Source of the DNA: Winogradskyella wichelsiae
GTDB taxonomy: Bacteria; Bacteroidota; Bacteroidia; Flavobacteriales; Flavobacteriaceae
NCBI RefSeq assembly: GCF_013403925.1
Contig: NZ_JABFDJ010000002.1
Coordinates: forward strand, 771,705 to 835,704
DNA length: 64,000 nt
Direction of reading: 5' to 3'
The translations under genes were made by a program, and so were the position numbers. Under the pieces are notes generated by a model, which saw only the letters and a program-made list of their open reading frames with translations, made no database searches and was not told the origin of the DNA. Positions 8,110-17,977 of this stretch are shown here, piece by piece. How positions within the stretch are numbered: the first letter of the stretch is position 1; every line of letters starts with the position of its first letter.

Positions 8110-9012
8110 TTATACCCAGCCCACAGGGGTTTGTAACACTTTAATCAGTTTCTCTTCTTCGCTTCCAAGTTCAGGGTTATGATCATAAACCCATTGCACA
8201 TGTGGTGGTAAACTCATCAGAATACTTTCTATTCGTCCATTGGTTTTTAACCCAAATAGTGTGCCTTTATCATGTACTAAATTAAATTCTACATAACGAC
8301 CACGGCGTATTTCTTGCCAATCGCGCTGAGTTTTGGTATATTCTAAAGTTTTTCGTTTTTCAACAATGGGTACATAAGCCTCTAAGAAACTATCGCCTAC
8401 TTCGGTTACAAAATCGTACCAGTTCTGCATGTCCATTTCTTCGGTAGCTTTGCAATAATCAAAGAATAATCCACCAATACCACGGCCTTCATTTCGGTGT
8501 GCATTATGGAAATATTCATCGCAACGTGCCTTATATTTTGGGTAAAATTCAGAGTTGTGTTTGTCGCAAGCTGTTTTGCATGTCTGGTGGAAGTGTTTTG
8601 CATCTTCTTCAAACAAATAATAAGGTGTTAAATCTTGTCCACCACCAAACCATTGATCTACGATGTTACCTTCCTTGTCATACATTTCAAAATAACGCCA
8701 ATTCGCATGTACTGTTGGAACCATTGGATTTGTTGGGTGTAAGACCAAACTTAAGCCACAGGCAAAAAAATCAGCATCTTCCACTCCAAAATACTTCTGC
8801 ATACTGTCTGGTAATTTACCATGAACACCAGAAATATTAACACCTCCTTTTTCAAAAACAGCACCATTTTCTATAACACGTGTTCTTCCACCGCCACCTT
8901 CTGGACGTTCCCAAACATCTTCTTGAAATTTAACTTTACCATCGACTTCTTCTAATTTAGAAGTGATGGTGTCTTGTAATTGATGTATGTATTTAAAGAA
9001 TTTGTTTTTCAA
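8110..9012 (-). CDS. hemF: oxygen-dependent coproporphyrinogen III oxidase
   Basis: A cytoplasmic enzyme that oxidatively decarboxylates coproporphyrinogen III to protoporphyrinogen IX using O2. It is 300 residues, the normal size. Family motifs are clear: GGGGRTRV near residue 40, HPTNPMVPTVHANWRYFE with the catalytic His region, WFGGGQDLTPYYLFEEDA, EGRGIGGLFFDY, and the RRGRYVEFNLVHDKGT block. The start is 7 bases after the stop of the GNAT gene, so it is translated from the heme operon transcript. Its presence fits an aerobe. Confidence 0.97.
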   Translation of the reverse strand: MKNKFFKYIHQLQDTITSKLEEVDGKVKFQEDVWERPEGGGGRTRVIENGAVFEKGGVNISGVHGKLPDSMQKYFGVEDADFFACGLSLVLHPTNPMVPTVHANWRYFEMYDKEGNIVDQWFGGGQDLTPYYLFEEDAKHFHQTCKTACDKHNSEFYPKYKARCDEYFHNAHRNEGRGIGGLFFDYCKATEEMDMQNWYDFVTEVGDSFLEAYVPIVEKRKTLEYTKTQRDWQEIRRGRYVEFNLVHDKGTLFGLKTNGRIESILMSLPPHVQWVYDHNPELGSEEEKLIKVLQTPVGWV

Positions 9013-9018
9013 AATAAA

Positions 9019-9552
9019 TTATTTATATCGTTCGTATAACTCCATATCTAAAGATTTTTTGTCTTTTGGAGTAAACTCATTTAACAATGTTTTTTGCCAC
9101 TTAAAATTATTGTTTAAAGCGACCTTTATACTCGGTAAATTAGTTTTATTTACTATAATTTGAAGTGTTTCTAATCCTAAACGATTAAAAGCATATTGAG
9201 ATAAATGGTGAATGGCTTTAGAGGTTAATCCTTGCGCTGCAAAAGGGTAACCAATGCAGTAGGCAAATTCTCCTTGCTTGATGCCCCAATCGAGTTCTTT
9301 GATGTAAATAAGTCCTGCGAGTTCTCTTGTTTCAGAATGTTTTAAAGTGAAAACAAACGTTGCTTTTTCTTCAAACTGTTTTGTCATCTTTTCAACAAAT
9401 AATTGAGATAAGGTTGGGTTTAGGTTTTGCTCTAAAGTTTTAGGGAAATAAAGTTTTAATCGGTCTTTGTTGGCGATCATGAAATTACAAATTTTCCACG
9501 CATCTTTTTTATGGATGGGATTGATTTCAAAATCATTAAATTTTGCTGTCAT
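9019..9552 (-). CDS. GNAT-family N-acetyltransferase, RimJ/RimL-like
   Basis: A 177-residue protein with the layout of ribosomal-protein-alanine-type acetyltransferases. It has a beta-strand GLIYIKELDWGIKQGEFAYCIG, the acetyl-CoA loop region AAQGLTSKAIHHLSQYAFNRLG (in place of the usual Q/RxxGxG/A), and the closing NLPSIKVALNNNFKW. Transfers an acetyl group from acetyl-CoA; substrate unknown. It sits between hemF (7 bases) and the EI24 gene (2 bases) in the heme operon, which says more about co-expression than about function. Confidence 0.85.
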   Translation of the reverse strand: MTAKFNDFEINPIHKKDAWKICNFMIANKDRLKLYFPKTLEQNLNPTLSQLFVEKMTKQFEEKATFVFTLKHSETRELAGLIYIKELDWGIKQGEFAYCIGYPFAAQGLTSKAIHHLSQYAFNRLGLETLQIIVNKTNLPSIKVALNNNFKWQKTLLNEFTPKDKKSLDMELYERYK

Positions 9553-9554
9553 CT

Positions 9555-10349
9555 TTATGTATTAAGATGTTTAGGTGTTTCAAAACCATTTGTAGGCCGA
9601 ACTATTAGATTTTCACTTTCTAAAAGCTCAACAGTTTTTAATGTGGCAGCTGTTACACTCAATGGCAATACGATAATAACACCAATAAAAGGAATGAATA
9701 AAAATAACATAAAAACAATACCATTTCCTATGGCAACACCTCTATGTTTTCTTACAAACTGTAGACTTTTTTTATACTTAAAATGACGTTCTAAGGTGTA
9801 ATCCATATTTCCAAAACCAGCATAGTAAGCTTGCACTAAAAATAATATAATTGTAGCTGCTATATTTCCTATTAGTGGTATAAAATTCAATAATAAAATA
9901 GGAATAGTAACAAGTAGTTCTTTTCCTAAATTTCTAACATTGATACGTATACCTCTCCATAATTGCTCTTGGAAAGAGGTGTTTCGATGACTATGTCTGT
10001 CAACTCCAGTTATGTGTTCTTCAATTTTTTCTGAAACAGGACTCATAAATGGTGAAGATAATGCCATAATGATATGCTTATATAGGATTAAGCCTATAGC
10101 CACGATCATTATTGCTCCAATAAAGGTCGAAATAGTTGTAAAAGTTTCTTTTCCCCACTCCCAAACCCATGCTTTAGCTATAAAACGTCCCATGTTATCT
10201 GAAAGACCATAAGCAGATATTCCAATTATGGTAGCAGTAATAATGCTGATAAGCACAGGTATTGCAAAATATTTCCAAAGTTTTAATTTTGAAATTAAAG
10301 CGAAACACCCAGAATAGGCTTTTACACCTCTTAATATGTTATTGATCAT
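9555..10349 (-). CDS. EI24/CysZ-like inner-membrane protein
   Basis: A 264-residue membrane protein with about four to six hydrophobic segments: residues about 28-50 (YFAIPVLISIITATIIG), 75-95, 150-185 and 210-240. It shows the EI24 pattern of an N-terminal GVKAYSGCF stretch, a central cytoplasmic part beginning MALSSPFMSPVSEKIE, and a late IPFIGVIIVLPLSVTAATL. CysZ, the best-known member, moves sulfate; no substrate can be assigned here. It lies 2 bases upstream of the GNAT gene and 76 bases downstream of hemE. Confidence 0.85.
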   Translation of the reverse strand: MINNILRGVKAYSGCFALISKLKLWKYFAIPVLISIITATIIGISAYGLSDNMGRFIAKAWVWEWGKETFTTISTFIGAIMIVAIGLILYKHIIMALSSPFMSPVSEKIEEHITGVDRHSHRNTSFQEQLWRGIRINVRNLGKELLVTIPILLLNFIPLIGNIAATIILFLVQAYYAGFGNMDYTLERHFKYKKSLQFVRKHRGVAIGNGIVFMLFLFIPFIGVIIVLPLSVTAATLKTVELLESENLIVRPTNGFETPKHLNT

Positions 10350-10425
10350 ATTATAGTTTTATTTAGCGATACTTAAAAGACGCTAATACGTATTTTAAGT
10401 TACAATAATTGAGTAAGTATTAAAC

Positions 10426-11454
10426 TTATTCTGCTTTATATTCTTTAACGGCATCGATAAATGCTTTGGCATTTTCTAAAGGGATGTTGGGTAAAATACC
10501 GTGTCCTAAATTAACGATGTATTTATCTTTTCCAAATTCGTTAATCATTTGATGTACCATCTTTTTAATTTCAGCAGGTGGCGAAAATAAACGTGTTGGA
10601 TCAAAATTACCTTGTAAGGTTATATTTCCTCCTGTTAAGTAACGTGCGTTTTTAGGAGAGCATGTCCAATCAACTCCTAAAGCAGAAGCGCCAGATTTTG
10701 CCATGGTGTCTAAAGCAAACCAACATCCTTTTCCAAAGGCAATTACAGGTGCATCGTCTTTTAGAGCATCAATAATTTGTTGCATATATTGCCATGAAAA
10801 TTCTTGATAATCTACTGGAGATAACATACCTCCCCAAGAATCGAATATTTGTACAGCATTACAACCTGCTTTTACTTTTTCTTTAAGATAAGCAATAGTT
10901 GTATCCGTAATTTTTTGTAACAATCCATGAGCGGCTATAGGATTTGTAAAACAAAACTCTTTAGCTTTATCAAAGTTTTTAGAGCCTTGTCCTTGTACAC
11001 AATAACAAAGAATTGTCCATGGTGAACCTGCAAAACCAATTAAAGGAATCTCATCATTCAATTTTTCCTTGGTAGCTTTTACAGCTTCATAAACATAGTT
11101 TAAAGCCACTTTTACATCTGGAACAATAACATTATCGACATCTTTTTGAGAACGAATAGGATTTGGTAAATATGGACCGAAATTTGGTTTCATTTCTACC
11201 TCGATATTCATAGCTTGTGGAATTACTAAAATATCTGAAAACAAAATAGCAGCATCCATACCGTAACGACGAATAGGTTGTATGGTAATTTCACTTGCTA
11301 ACTCTGGTGTTTGGCAGCGTGTAAAAAAATCATATTTTGCTTTAATTTCCATAAATTCTGGTAAATAACGTCCTGCTTGACGCATCATCCAAACTGGAGG
11401 GCGTTCTACAGTTTCCCCTTTTAATGCTCTTAAAAATAAATCGTTCTTAATCAT
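10426..11454 (-). CDS. hemE: uroporphyrinogen decarboxylase
   Basis: A cytoplasmic enzyme converting uroporphyrinogen III to coproporphyrinogen III by four decarboxylations. It is 342 residues, full length. The N-terminal signature [16 protein letters not shown] (residues 18-33) carries the conserved Arg residues. Also present are the [19 protein letters not shown] block, [10 protein letters not shown], and the C-terminal [20 protein letters not shown] with the conserved His. It follows the KtrA-like gene with only one base between stop and start. Confidence 0.98.
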   Translation of the reverse strand: MIKNDLFLRALKGETVERPPVWMMRQAGRYLPEFMEIKAKYDFFTRCQTPELASEITIQPIRRYGMDAAILFSDILVIPQAMNIEVEMKPNFGPYLPNPIRSQKDVDNVIVPDVKVALNYVYEAVKATKEKLNDEIPLIGFAGSPWTILCYCVQGQGSKNFDKAKEFCFTNPIAAHGLLQKITDTTIAYLKEKVKAGCNAVQIFDSWGGMLSPVDYQEFSWQYMQQIIDALKDDAPVIAFGKGCWFALDTMAKSGASALGVDWTCSPKNARYLTGGNITLQGNFDPTRLFSPPAEIKKMVHQMINEFGKDKYIVNLGHGILPNIPLENAKAFIDAVKEYKAE

Positions 11455-11455
11455 G

Positions 11456-12172
11456 TTATATATTTTTGTTTCTTAAGTCGTATTCCTCTTGTCCTACGCA
11501 ATAATTCTCTATGTCTTTATTATTTCCATAAACAACTAAAGTGTCATGTTCTTTTACTATAGTCTCTGAATTTATACGACCTATGCTTTCTTTAATTATA
11601 TGTTTTTTACCTATTAAATTATGTTTTTCCCTTTCGCGAATAATAGTAATTAATGTCAGTTTATATTTATTTGTGGTGTCTAATTCTTTTAAAGTTTTAC
11701 CAAAGAAATCTTTTTTTGCTTTCACTTCTGAAATGGTGAAATTATTATCTAATTGATAGTTTTCTAAAGTAGATTTAAAATTTAGTTGTTGTGTTAAGCG
11801 TTTTGCAGAATCTTGTTCTGGATGAATAATACTATTAACTCCCATAGCTTCTAAAACAGTATCGTGAATAGGTGAAATGGCACGGCTAATGATTCTTGCA
11901 TCGCAAAGTTTTTTAACAATCGCTGTAGTAATAATTGCTGCACCTTCATTTTCACCTATGGCTACAACAACTAAATTTGCATCCTTTAAAGGAACAGCAT
12001 CGTAAGCCAATTCATTAGTAGAATCCATACAAATAGCGTGAGAAACTTGGTCTTTTAACCAGTTAATTTTCTCCATTTCTTTGTCTATTACAATAACTTC
12101 GTTGCCTGTTTCTGTTAGACTTAAAGCTAAAGCATTCCCAAAATTTCCAAGTCCAATAACAATTACTTTCAT
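11456..12172 (-). CDS. ktrA: KtrA/TrkA-type K+ channel regulator, single RCK
   Basis: 238 residues, the size of the single-RCK KtrA rather than the two-RCK TrkA of enterobacteria. The N-terminal Rossmann domain has [13 protein letters not shown] (residues about 7-19) with IDKE at the end of strand 2. A C-terminal RCK_C domain begins near residue 150. Such proteins bind nucleotides and gate the partner channel from the cytoplasm. It lies 32 bases downstream of the channel gene and one base upstream of hemE, so potassium uptake and heme synthesis share an operon. Confidence 0.93.
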   Translation of the reverse strand: MKVIVIGLGNFGNALALSLTETGNEVIVIDKEMEKINWLKDQVSHAICMDSTNELAYDAVPLKDANLVVVAIGENEGAAIITTAIVKKLCDARIISRAISPIHDTVLEAMGVNSIIHPEQDSAKRLTQQLNFKSTLENYQLDNNFTISEVKAKKDFFGKTLKELDTTNKYKLTLITIIREREKHNLIGKKHIIKESIGRINSETIVKEHDTLVVYGNNKDIENYCVGQEEYDLRNKNI

Positions 12173-12204
12173 CTTTATATAATTATATACTCTGTAAAAT
12201 AACC

Positions 12205-13956
12205 TTAGTTAATTAAAATATTCTCTTTTGGATACTCGTAAAACTGATGATTTATTTGACGTAATAATCCAATCATTAAGTTAAGCATTCCTATTCTACC
12301 AATAAACATGATTAAAATAATAACATATTTACTGGCTTCGGTTAATGTTGGTGTAAAATTTAAGCTTAAACCGACGGTGCTATAAGCTGAAAAACATTCA
12401 AAAATAACACTTAATAAAGGGGTGTCTTTCGGTTCAAACATTAATAGTGCCATTACAGCTATACTTATAACTACAAGTGAAATACATAAGATAGCAAAAG
12501 CTCTAGAGGTTGATTCTGAAGAGATTCGTTTTCCAAAAATCTCAATACGAGTCTTCCCTCTAGCTACTGTAAAAATGTTTAACATCGCCAATGCAAAGGT
12601 ACTTGTTTTTATACCCCCACCTGTAGATGCAGGTGAAGCGCCAATCCACATTAAGAATATAACAAATAGTAAAGATGGAATAGTCATTTTACTATAATCA
12701 ATAACATTAAAGCCAGCGGTTCTTGGGCTTACAGAATTAAAGGCTGCATTTGTTAATTTACCGATTAAAGTAGGGTGCTCTAACATGGTGTTATTGTATT
12801 CTGAAATAAAGAACCCAGCCCACCCTAATAATAACAAAATAACTGTGGTGTAAATAACTATTTTAGTATTAAGAGTAATTATACTGACACGTTTATGTAT
12901 TATTTTTGCTTTAAATAACTCTAAAACTAAGACTTTGATTTTCTTATAAAAGTTGAAAATAATATTATGACCCAAACCTCCAAAAATAATGAGAATCATA
13001 ATAATCCATTGAAAACCATAATTAAATCGGATGCTCTCTTCAAATAATCCTGATGGAATAATAGAAAATCCTGCATTACAAAATGCAGAGATAGAATGAA
13101 ATACTGAAAAGAAAATTTTATCCTTTATAACAGTATTTTGAATTATGGATGAATAGATGATTATAGCTCCAATAATTTCTAAAGATACTGTAAAAATTAC
13201 CACATTTAATGCGGCTCTAAAAACATCTTTTAGACCATCTTGAGCAATAAAATCTCTGGTGTTTAAGCCTTCTTTAAACGATGAACTTCCTCTAAAAAAG
13301 AAGGCGAAAAAAGAGGTAAATGTTAGAATACCTAAACCACCTAGCTGAATTAAAACTAAGATAATGGACTGCCCAACAATGGTAAAGTCTCTACTAGTAT
13401 CTAATACAGCTAAACCTGTAACGCAAACTGAACTAGTTGCTGTAAATAGGGCGTTTGTAAAGCTTATTCCGTTTACTGTTGCACTAGGTAGCATAAGTAA
13501 AAAAGCACCTAAAATAGCTAGAATAAAAAAACTTCCAACAAATACAATTGTTGGATTATAATATACTTCGTAAATGTAACGTACAAAAACCAATAGTCGT
13601 AGAAGGAAATATAAGATAAGACCTAGCTCTAATATTGGTTTTATTTTTTGTAGTATATAATGGTAGTCGTTATGACTATGGGTTATAGCAACGATAATTG
13701 ATGCTATTAATAAGATTGAGATAATTACAACATTTACTAATGCGACCCTTTGATTCTTTTTGCGCTTGTAAACCGAAAGTTTAACAGCATTAAAAAGAAT
13801 TAACAGGATGGATAAAGTAATTAAACCAAAGACATGTGGTGATGTAAAATTATCGGTGTGATCATAACCAAAATCAAAAACAATAAAGAACAAAACAATA
13901 ATATCGAAAAACCGATAAATGTAATTAAGCACTGATTGTCTTTCTAGCTTTGACAT
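12205..13956 (-). CDS. ktrB: KtrB/TrkH-type potassium channel
   Basis: A 583-residue inner-membrane protein with four pore-helix/filter repeats. Each has the selectivity-filter glycine: SSVCVTGLAV, AFCNAGFSI, SPRTAGFNV and AYSTVGLSL. A conserved ASPASTGGGIKT follows the third membrane repeat. There are two extra N-terminal hydrophobic segments (residues about 10-70), which accounts for the length above that of KtrB proteins (about 450). It takes up K+ with the RCK protein encoded downstream. It starts 58 bases after the hemC-hemD stop, within the heme operon. Confidence 0.95.
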   Translation of the reverse strand: MSKLERQSVLNYIYRFFDIIVLFFIVFDFGYDHTDNFTSPHVFGLITLSILLILFNAVKLSVYKRKKNQRVALVNVVIISILLIASIIVAITHSHNDYHYILQKIKPILELGLILYFLLRLLVFVRYIYEVYYNPTIVFVGSFFILAILGAFLLMLPSATVNGISFTNALFTATSSVCVTGLAVLDTSRDFTIVGQSIILVLIQLGGLGILTFTSFFAFFFRGSSSFKEGLNTRDFIAQDGLKDVFRAALNVVIFTVSLEIIGAIIIYSSIIQNTVIKDKIFFSVFHSISAFCNAGFSIIPSGLFEESIRFNYGFQWIIMILIIFGGLGHNIIFNFYKKIKVLVLELFKAKIIHKRVSIITLNTKIVIYTTVILLLLGWAGFFISEYNNTMLEHPTLIGKLTNAAFNSVSPRTAGFNVIDYSKMTIPSLLFVIFLMWIGASPASTGGGIKTSTFALAMLNIFTVARGKTRIEIFGKRISSESTSRAFAILCISLVVISIAVMALLMFEPKDTPLLSVIFECFSAYSTVGLSLNFTPTLTEASKYVIILIMFIGRIGMLNLMIGLLRQINHQFYEYPKENILIN

Positions 13957-14014
13957 TTAAATCACTAGGGTTTATTTTAGATCACCTATCCTTAAAACAG
14001 ATGTAAATAGGCTA

Positions 14015-15592
14015 TTAACTATAGTATTCATTCACTAGCTCCACAACACTTTCTACTAAAGGAACTTTTGCTATGCGTACTTCTTTAAAGTGCTTTTTAG
14101 CTTCTGTAGCTGTAGTTTCTCCAATACAAAACGCAATTCCTTTTGCTTCGTTTAATTGTAAGAAACTTTGAACTGTAGATGGGCTGTAAAACATAACGCC
14201 ATCTAAATCTTCTTCAATTTTTTTAGCGTCTAGTTTTGTTTCGTAAGCCTCAACTTCGTTAACTTTAATATTGCTTTTAGATAAAATATCAGGAATGGTG
14301 TCTAATCTTAAGTTGCTACAAAAGTAAGTAACTTCGGTACCGTCCATAAATTCAGCCATATGCTCAGCTAAATTTTTAGCATAAGATTCATGATGCTTTA
14401 CTTTACCTATGCGTTTTTCTACCAAACGTTTGGTGCGTCTACCAACACAATAAATATTTTTGAATTGTAATTCTATAGCAGAGAAGTTAGTCAGTAAAGC
14501 TTCTACAGCATTCTGGCTTGTGATAATAACATTTTCAATCTCATTACGAACGATATTCTTATTTAATCGGTTAGGATTCGTTTTAATATCATCGTTACTT
14601 ACAGGAACAACATTGTCGTGAAACTTAGCGACCTGATCTTTTGTTAATTTTTTAGTTGAATAAATATTAGTGACTTTATCACCTTGACCTAATTCATCTA
14701 TCAAAACTTTTCCTCCTTTACCAATGATATAATCAGCACAGAATTCTGCTAAATTATGATGATTACCAAGAGGAACAACTTTAGAAACTTCGATTTTTTT
14801 AGAACCATCTGTACTTAAAAGAATAGCTTTAAAATTAACCTCTTCGTCTTTAATATAAGCTAAAGCTCCGATTGGTGCAGAACAACCACCTTCAAGACGA
14901 TTTAAAAATTCGCGCTCAATTGATGTGCTTATTTCTGTTTCTTCGTGATTAATTTCTGCACAAATAGCACGGGTTTCTTCATCGGTTTCTAATGCTGTAA
15001 TCATTACTGCTCCTTGTGCTGGTGCAGGAATCATCCAATGTAGATTAATCGCGTCTTCAGGTGTAATATTTAAACGCCCTAAACCGGCTCCTGCAAAAAT
15101 AGCAGCATCCCAATCTTCGTTAGCGTCTAATTTTTCTAATCGTGAATTTACATTACCACGTAAACCAACTATAGTGTGCGTTGGGTAACGGTTTAGCCAT
15201 TGTGCACGACGTCTTAAACTTCCTGTAGCAATAATGGCATTTCTAGCAGATAAAAATTCTTCATTTTTTTTAATAACTAGAGTGTCATTAACATTACCAC
15301 GTTTTAAAACAGCAGCTTGTATAATACCTTTTGGTAAAACAGTTGGTACGTCCTTTAGTGAGTGAACTGCAATATCAATAGCGCCTTTTAGCATAGCAAC
15401 ATCTAAAGTCTTAGTAAAAACTCCAGTAATTCCCATTTCGTATAAGGGTTTATCTAGAACTAAATCTCCTGTAGATTTTATAGGTACCAGTACGGTTTTA
15501 TGCCCCAATCTTTCAAGTTGAGATTGAACGGTTTTTGCTTGCCACATAGCGAGCTGGCTGTCGCGTGTGCCAATGCGAATAATTTTAGACAT
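14015..15592 (-). CDS. hemC-hemD: hydroxymethylbilane synthase fused to uroporphyrinogen III synthase
   Basis: A 525-residue two-domain protein. Residues 1 to about 305 are HemC: IRIGTRDSQLAMWQAK at the start, HSLKDVPT at 77-84, RGNVNSRLEKL at 145-155, and the dipyrromethane cofactor Cys at 237 in RLEGGCSAPIG. Residues about 345-525 have the HemD fold (ENVIITSQNAVEALL, then FYSPSTVQSFL and CIGETTATEAKKH). The pair polymerises porphobilinogen and closes the ring to uroporphyrinogen III. Free enzymes are about 310 and 250 residues, so the HemD part is somewhat short. It overlaps the end of hemA by 8 bases, indicating translational coupling. Confidence 0.93.
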   Translation of the reverse strand: MSKIIRIGTRDSQLAMWQAKTVQSQLERLGHKTVLVPIKSTGDLVLDKPLYEMGITGVFTKTLDVAMLKGAIDIAVHSLKDVPTVLPKGIIQAAVLKRGNVNDTLVIKKNEEFLSARNAIIATGSLRRRAQWLNRYPTHTIVGLRGNVNSRLEKLDANEDWDAAIFAGAGLGRLNITPEDAINLHWMIPAPAQGAVMITALETDEETRAICAEINHEETEISTSIEREFLNRLEGGCSAPIGALAYIKDEEVNFKAILLSTDGSKKIEVSKVVPLGNHHNLAEFCADYIIGKGGKVLIDELGQGDKVTNIYSTKKLTKDQVAKFHDNVVPVSNDDIKTNPNRLNKNIVRNEIENVIITSQNAVEALLTNFSAIELQFKNIYCVGRRTKRLVEKRIGKVKHHESYAKNLAEHMAEFMDGTEVTYFCSNLRLDTIPDILSKSNIKVNEVEAYETKLDAKKIEEDLDGVMFYSPSTVQSFLQLNEAKGIAFCIGETTATEAKKHFKEVRIAKVPLVESVVELVNEYYS

Positions 15593-16832
15593 TATCTGTA
15601 GTTTCTAACTGGAATATTTTTTTGATGAGCTCTATGCTTTCATCAGAAGAATCACTATCTTCTCTTAAGTGGTGTGCAAATTGATTGGTTATTTTTTGAA
15701 TAATATTATTACTAATCAATTCGGCCTGATCTTCATTGAAGTCAGCTAATTTTTTGCGTTGGTTGTTAAGTTCAGAATTTTTATAATCTGTTAACTTATG
15801 TTTTATAGCCTGAATGGTAGGTACAAACTTTAAGGTATCTAACCAGGCATTAAAATCGGCTGTGGTTTCAACAATTATTGCTTCAGCATCAGGAATAAAC
15901 GCTTTACGTTTTTCTAAAGTATCATCTGTAATTTTAGCTAAATCATCTAAATGTACTAATGTAATATTAGAGTGTTCTCTAATATCTTCATTTACGTTTT
16001 TAGGAATCGATAAATCTAAAACTAATAACGGTTTTGTAGTCGAAATTAAATCTTTATATACCGTTGGAGTGTGAGCACCTGTTGCTACAATAGCAATATC
16101 TGAAACGTTTAATTCTTCGGCTAAATTATCGTAATCTTTAACCACAAGATTAAATTTACCAGCAACCTCTTCAGCTTTATCTTTTGTTCTATTGATTAAG
16201 GTGATGTGAGGATTTTTAGTGTGTTTTACTAAGTTTTCACAAGTGTTTCTGCCAATTTTACCTGTTCCGAAAAGTAGAATGTTCTTTTTAGAAATATCTT
16301 TTACATTGTTCATTATGTATTGAACAGAGGCAAAAGACACAGACGTTGCTCCCGATGATAATAAGGTTTCGTTTTTAATGCGCTTACTGGCTCTAATTAC
16401 CGAGTTTACTAAACGTTCGGTAAATGAATTAAGTAAATTAAACTTTTTAGAAGCTCTTGCACCTGCTTTAAGTTGAAAGATAATTTCAAAATCACCTAAA
16501 ATCTGACTGTCTAAACCAGAACCTACACGAAACATGTGGTTAATGGCTTCTTTGTTTTTATGTACGTAAGCCACCTCCTGAAACTCTTCTACAGTTCCTT
16601 TGGTGTTTTCACATAATAAATGAATCAGTTGAAATGGATGTTCTGCAAAACCGTATAATTCTGTACGGTTACATGTAGAAATCACCAATAGGCTCTCTAT
16701 ACCATTTTCTTTGGCTTGGGTCAATACGTTTTCCTTAGCGGTATCGCTTAGGCTAAAATGACCACGCACTTCCGCATCAGCTTTTTTATAGCTGAGACCT
16801 ATAGCGTAAAAATATTTGCTTTTGTTATGCAT
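15585..16832 (-). CDS. hemA: glutamyl-tRNA reductase
   Basis: The first committed enzyme of the C5 heme pathway; it reduces glutamyl-tRNA(Glu) to glutamate-1-semialdehyde. It is 415 residues, full length. The catalytic Cys is C54 in STCNRTELYG. A GSGLDSQILGDFEI block (residues about 104-117) and an NADPH-binding FGTGKIGRN (188-196) are clear, followed by the dimerisation helices. It heads the long minus-strand operon, with a good promoter at 16876-16907, and is divergent from an AraC regulator gene 209 bases away. hemL, the next pathway gene, is not in the window. Confidence 0.97.
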   Translation of the reverse strand: MHNKSKYFYAIGLSYKKADAEVRGHFSLSDTAKENVLTQAKENGIESLLVISTCNRTELYGFAEHPFQLIHLLCENTKGTVEEFQEVAYVHKNKEAINHMFRVGSGLDSQILGDFEIIFQLKAGARASKKFNLLNSFTERLVNSVIRASKRIKNETLLSSGATSVSFASVQYIMNNVKDISKKNILLFGTGKIGRNTCENLVKHTKNPHITLINRTKDKAEEVAGKFNLVVKDYDNLAEELNVSDIAIVATGAHTPTVYKDLISTTKPLLVLDLSIPKNVNEDIREHSNITLVHLDDLAKITDDTLEKRKAFIPDAEAIIVETTADFNAWLDTLKFVPTIQAIKHKLTDYKNSELNNQRKKLADFNEDQAELISNNIIQKITNQFAHHLREDSDSSDESIELIKKIFQLETTDNV

Positions 16833-16875
16833 GTGTTGCGTTCGCTCGTTTACCTGACTTTGGAAAGTAACGCCG

Positions 16876-16907
16876 CAAATGTAATTTCGATATTTTTAAA
16901 AAAACAA
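16876..16907 (-). promoter_or_regulatory. hemA operon promoter
   Basis: On the minus strand TTG (complement of 16905-16907) is followed 21 bases later by TACATTTG (complement of 16876-16883). This matches the Bacteroidota TTG / TAnnTTTG promoter with an allowed spacer. The predicted start of transcription lies about 35-40 bases upstream of the hemA ATG. Confidence 0.7.
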
Positions 16908-17041
16908 CGCTAGAAGAACTTTAAGTGTCGTTTCGGGTTTTTTAGTCTCATTTTTACCAAAAACATGATAAAAATCATACTTTTGTTTATAATCAATAGC
17001 TTTTAAGCGTTTTGTTTAGAACTAATCTAAATAATAGTGAA

Positions 17042-17941
17042 ATGAATTTAGAAAAAACGAATTCAGAAAGTATCGCTAAAGGTACTTTTGAAGAAACATA
17101 TTTGGAAGATGGATTTTTTATATTAACACATAAAAATGAAAATGACACCATTGAAATTCTTGAACGCAAGATAGATAGTAGTTACATTCAATTTCATTTT
17201 TGTAACAAGGGAACTGCTGCTTTTGTGTTTAATGACGGGCGTTATACTTTAAATATAAACGAAGAAACTTCTTTGCTGCTTTATAATCCAGAACGTGATT
17301 TACCTATCCATCTAGAATTACAGCCTCATTCTTGGTTGGTGTCGTTAGTCATTTCTATTAAAAAATTTCATGGTTTGTTTTCTCAAGATGCTAATTATGT
17401 GACTTTCTTAATGGATGATAATAAAGATAAAAAGTATTATAAAGATGGGAAAATTTCACCTTCAATGGCTGTTGTTTTAAATCAGTTAATTAGTTTTAAT
17501 CTTAATAATTCTATTAAATCATTGTATTTTAAAGGTAAAGCTTACGAGTTGTTGAGTCTATTTTTTAATAGAAGTGAAGATGCAGATATTGAACAATGTC
17601 CGTTTTTAGTAGATGAGGTTAATGTCGCTAAACTGAAAAAGGCAAAAGATATTATTATTGCTAATATGTCAGAGCCGCCAAGTTTGCAAGAATTAGCAGA
17701 TGAAATAGATCTGAGCTTAAAAAAATTGAAAGAAGGTTTTAAGCAGATTTATGGCGATTCGGTTTTTAGTTTTCTATTCGATTATAAAATGGAAGTGGCA
17801 CGTAAACTTTTAGAATCTGGTGATTATAATGTAAATGAAGTTGGATTAAGAGTGGGTTACAGCACAGGAAGCCATTTTATTGCGGCTTTTAAAAAGAAAT
17901 TTGGGACGACGCCTAAGAAGTATATAACGGCTTCTAGTTGA
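17042..17941 (+). CDS. AraC-family transcriptional regulator
   Basis: 299 residues from the ATG at 17042; a TTG 30 bases upstream is less likely. Residues 1 to about 195 form an unassigned ligand/dimer domain. Residues about 200-299 are an AraC-type double helix-turn-helix (PPSLQELADEIDLSLKKLKE, then VNEVGLRVGYSTGSHFIAAF and the terminal KKFGTTPKKY). A TACTTTTG -7 box lies at 16978-16985. It is divergent from hemA, so it may control heme synthesis and/or the receptor cassettes that follow. Its 3' end is the parent-type sequence of two downstream relics (22271-22462 and 25919-26138). Confidence 0.92.
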   Translation: MNLEKTNSESIAKGTFEETYLEDGFFILTHKNENDTIEILERKIDSSYIQFHFCNKGTAAFVFNDGRYTLNINEETSLLLYNPERDLPIHLELQPHSWLVSLVISIKKFHGLFSQDANYVTFLMDDNKDKKYYKDGKISPSMAVVLNQLISFNLNNSIKSLYFKGKAYELLSLFFNRSEDADIEQCPFLVDEVNVAKLKKAKDIIIANMSEPPSLQELADEIDLSLKKLKEGFKQIYGDSVFSFLFDYKMEVARKLLESGDYNVNEVGLRVGYSTGSHFIAAFKKKFGTTPKKYITASS

Positions 17942-17977
17942 AAAGCGAAATGATTAAAAATTACTTAGTTTCTCAAA

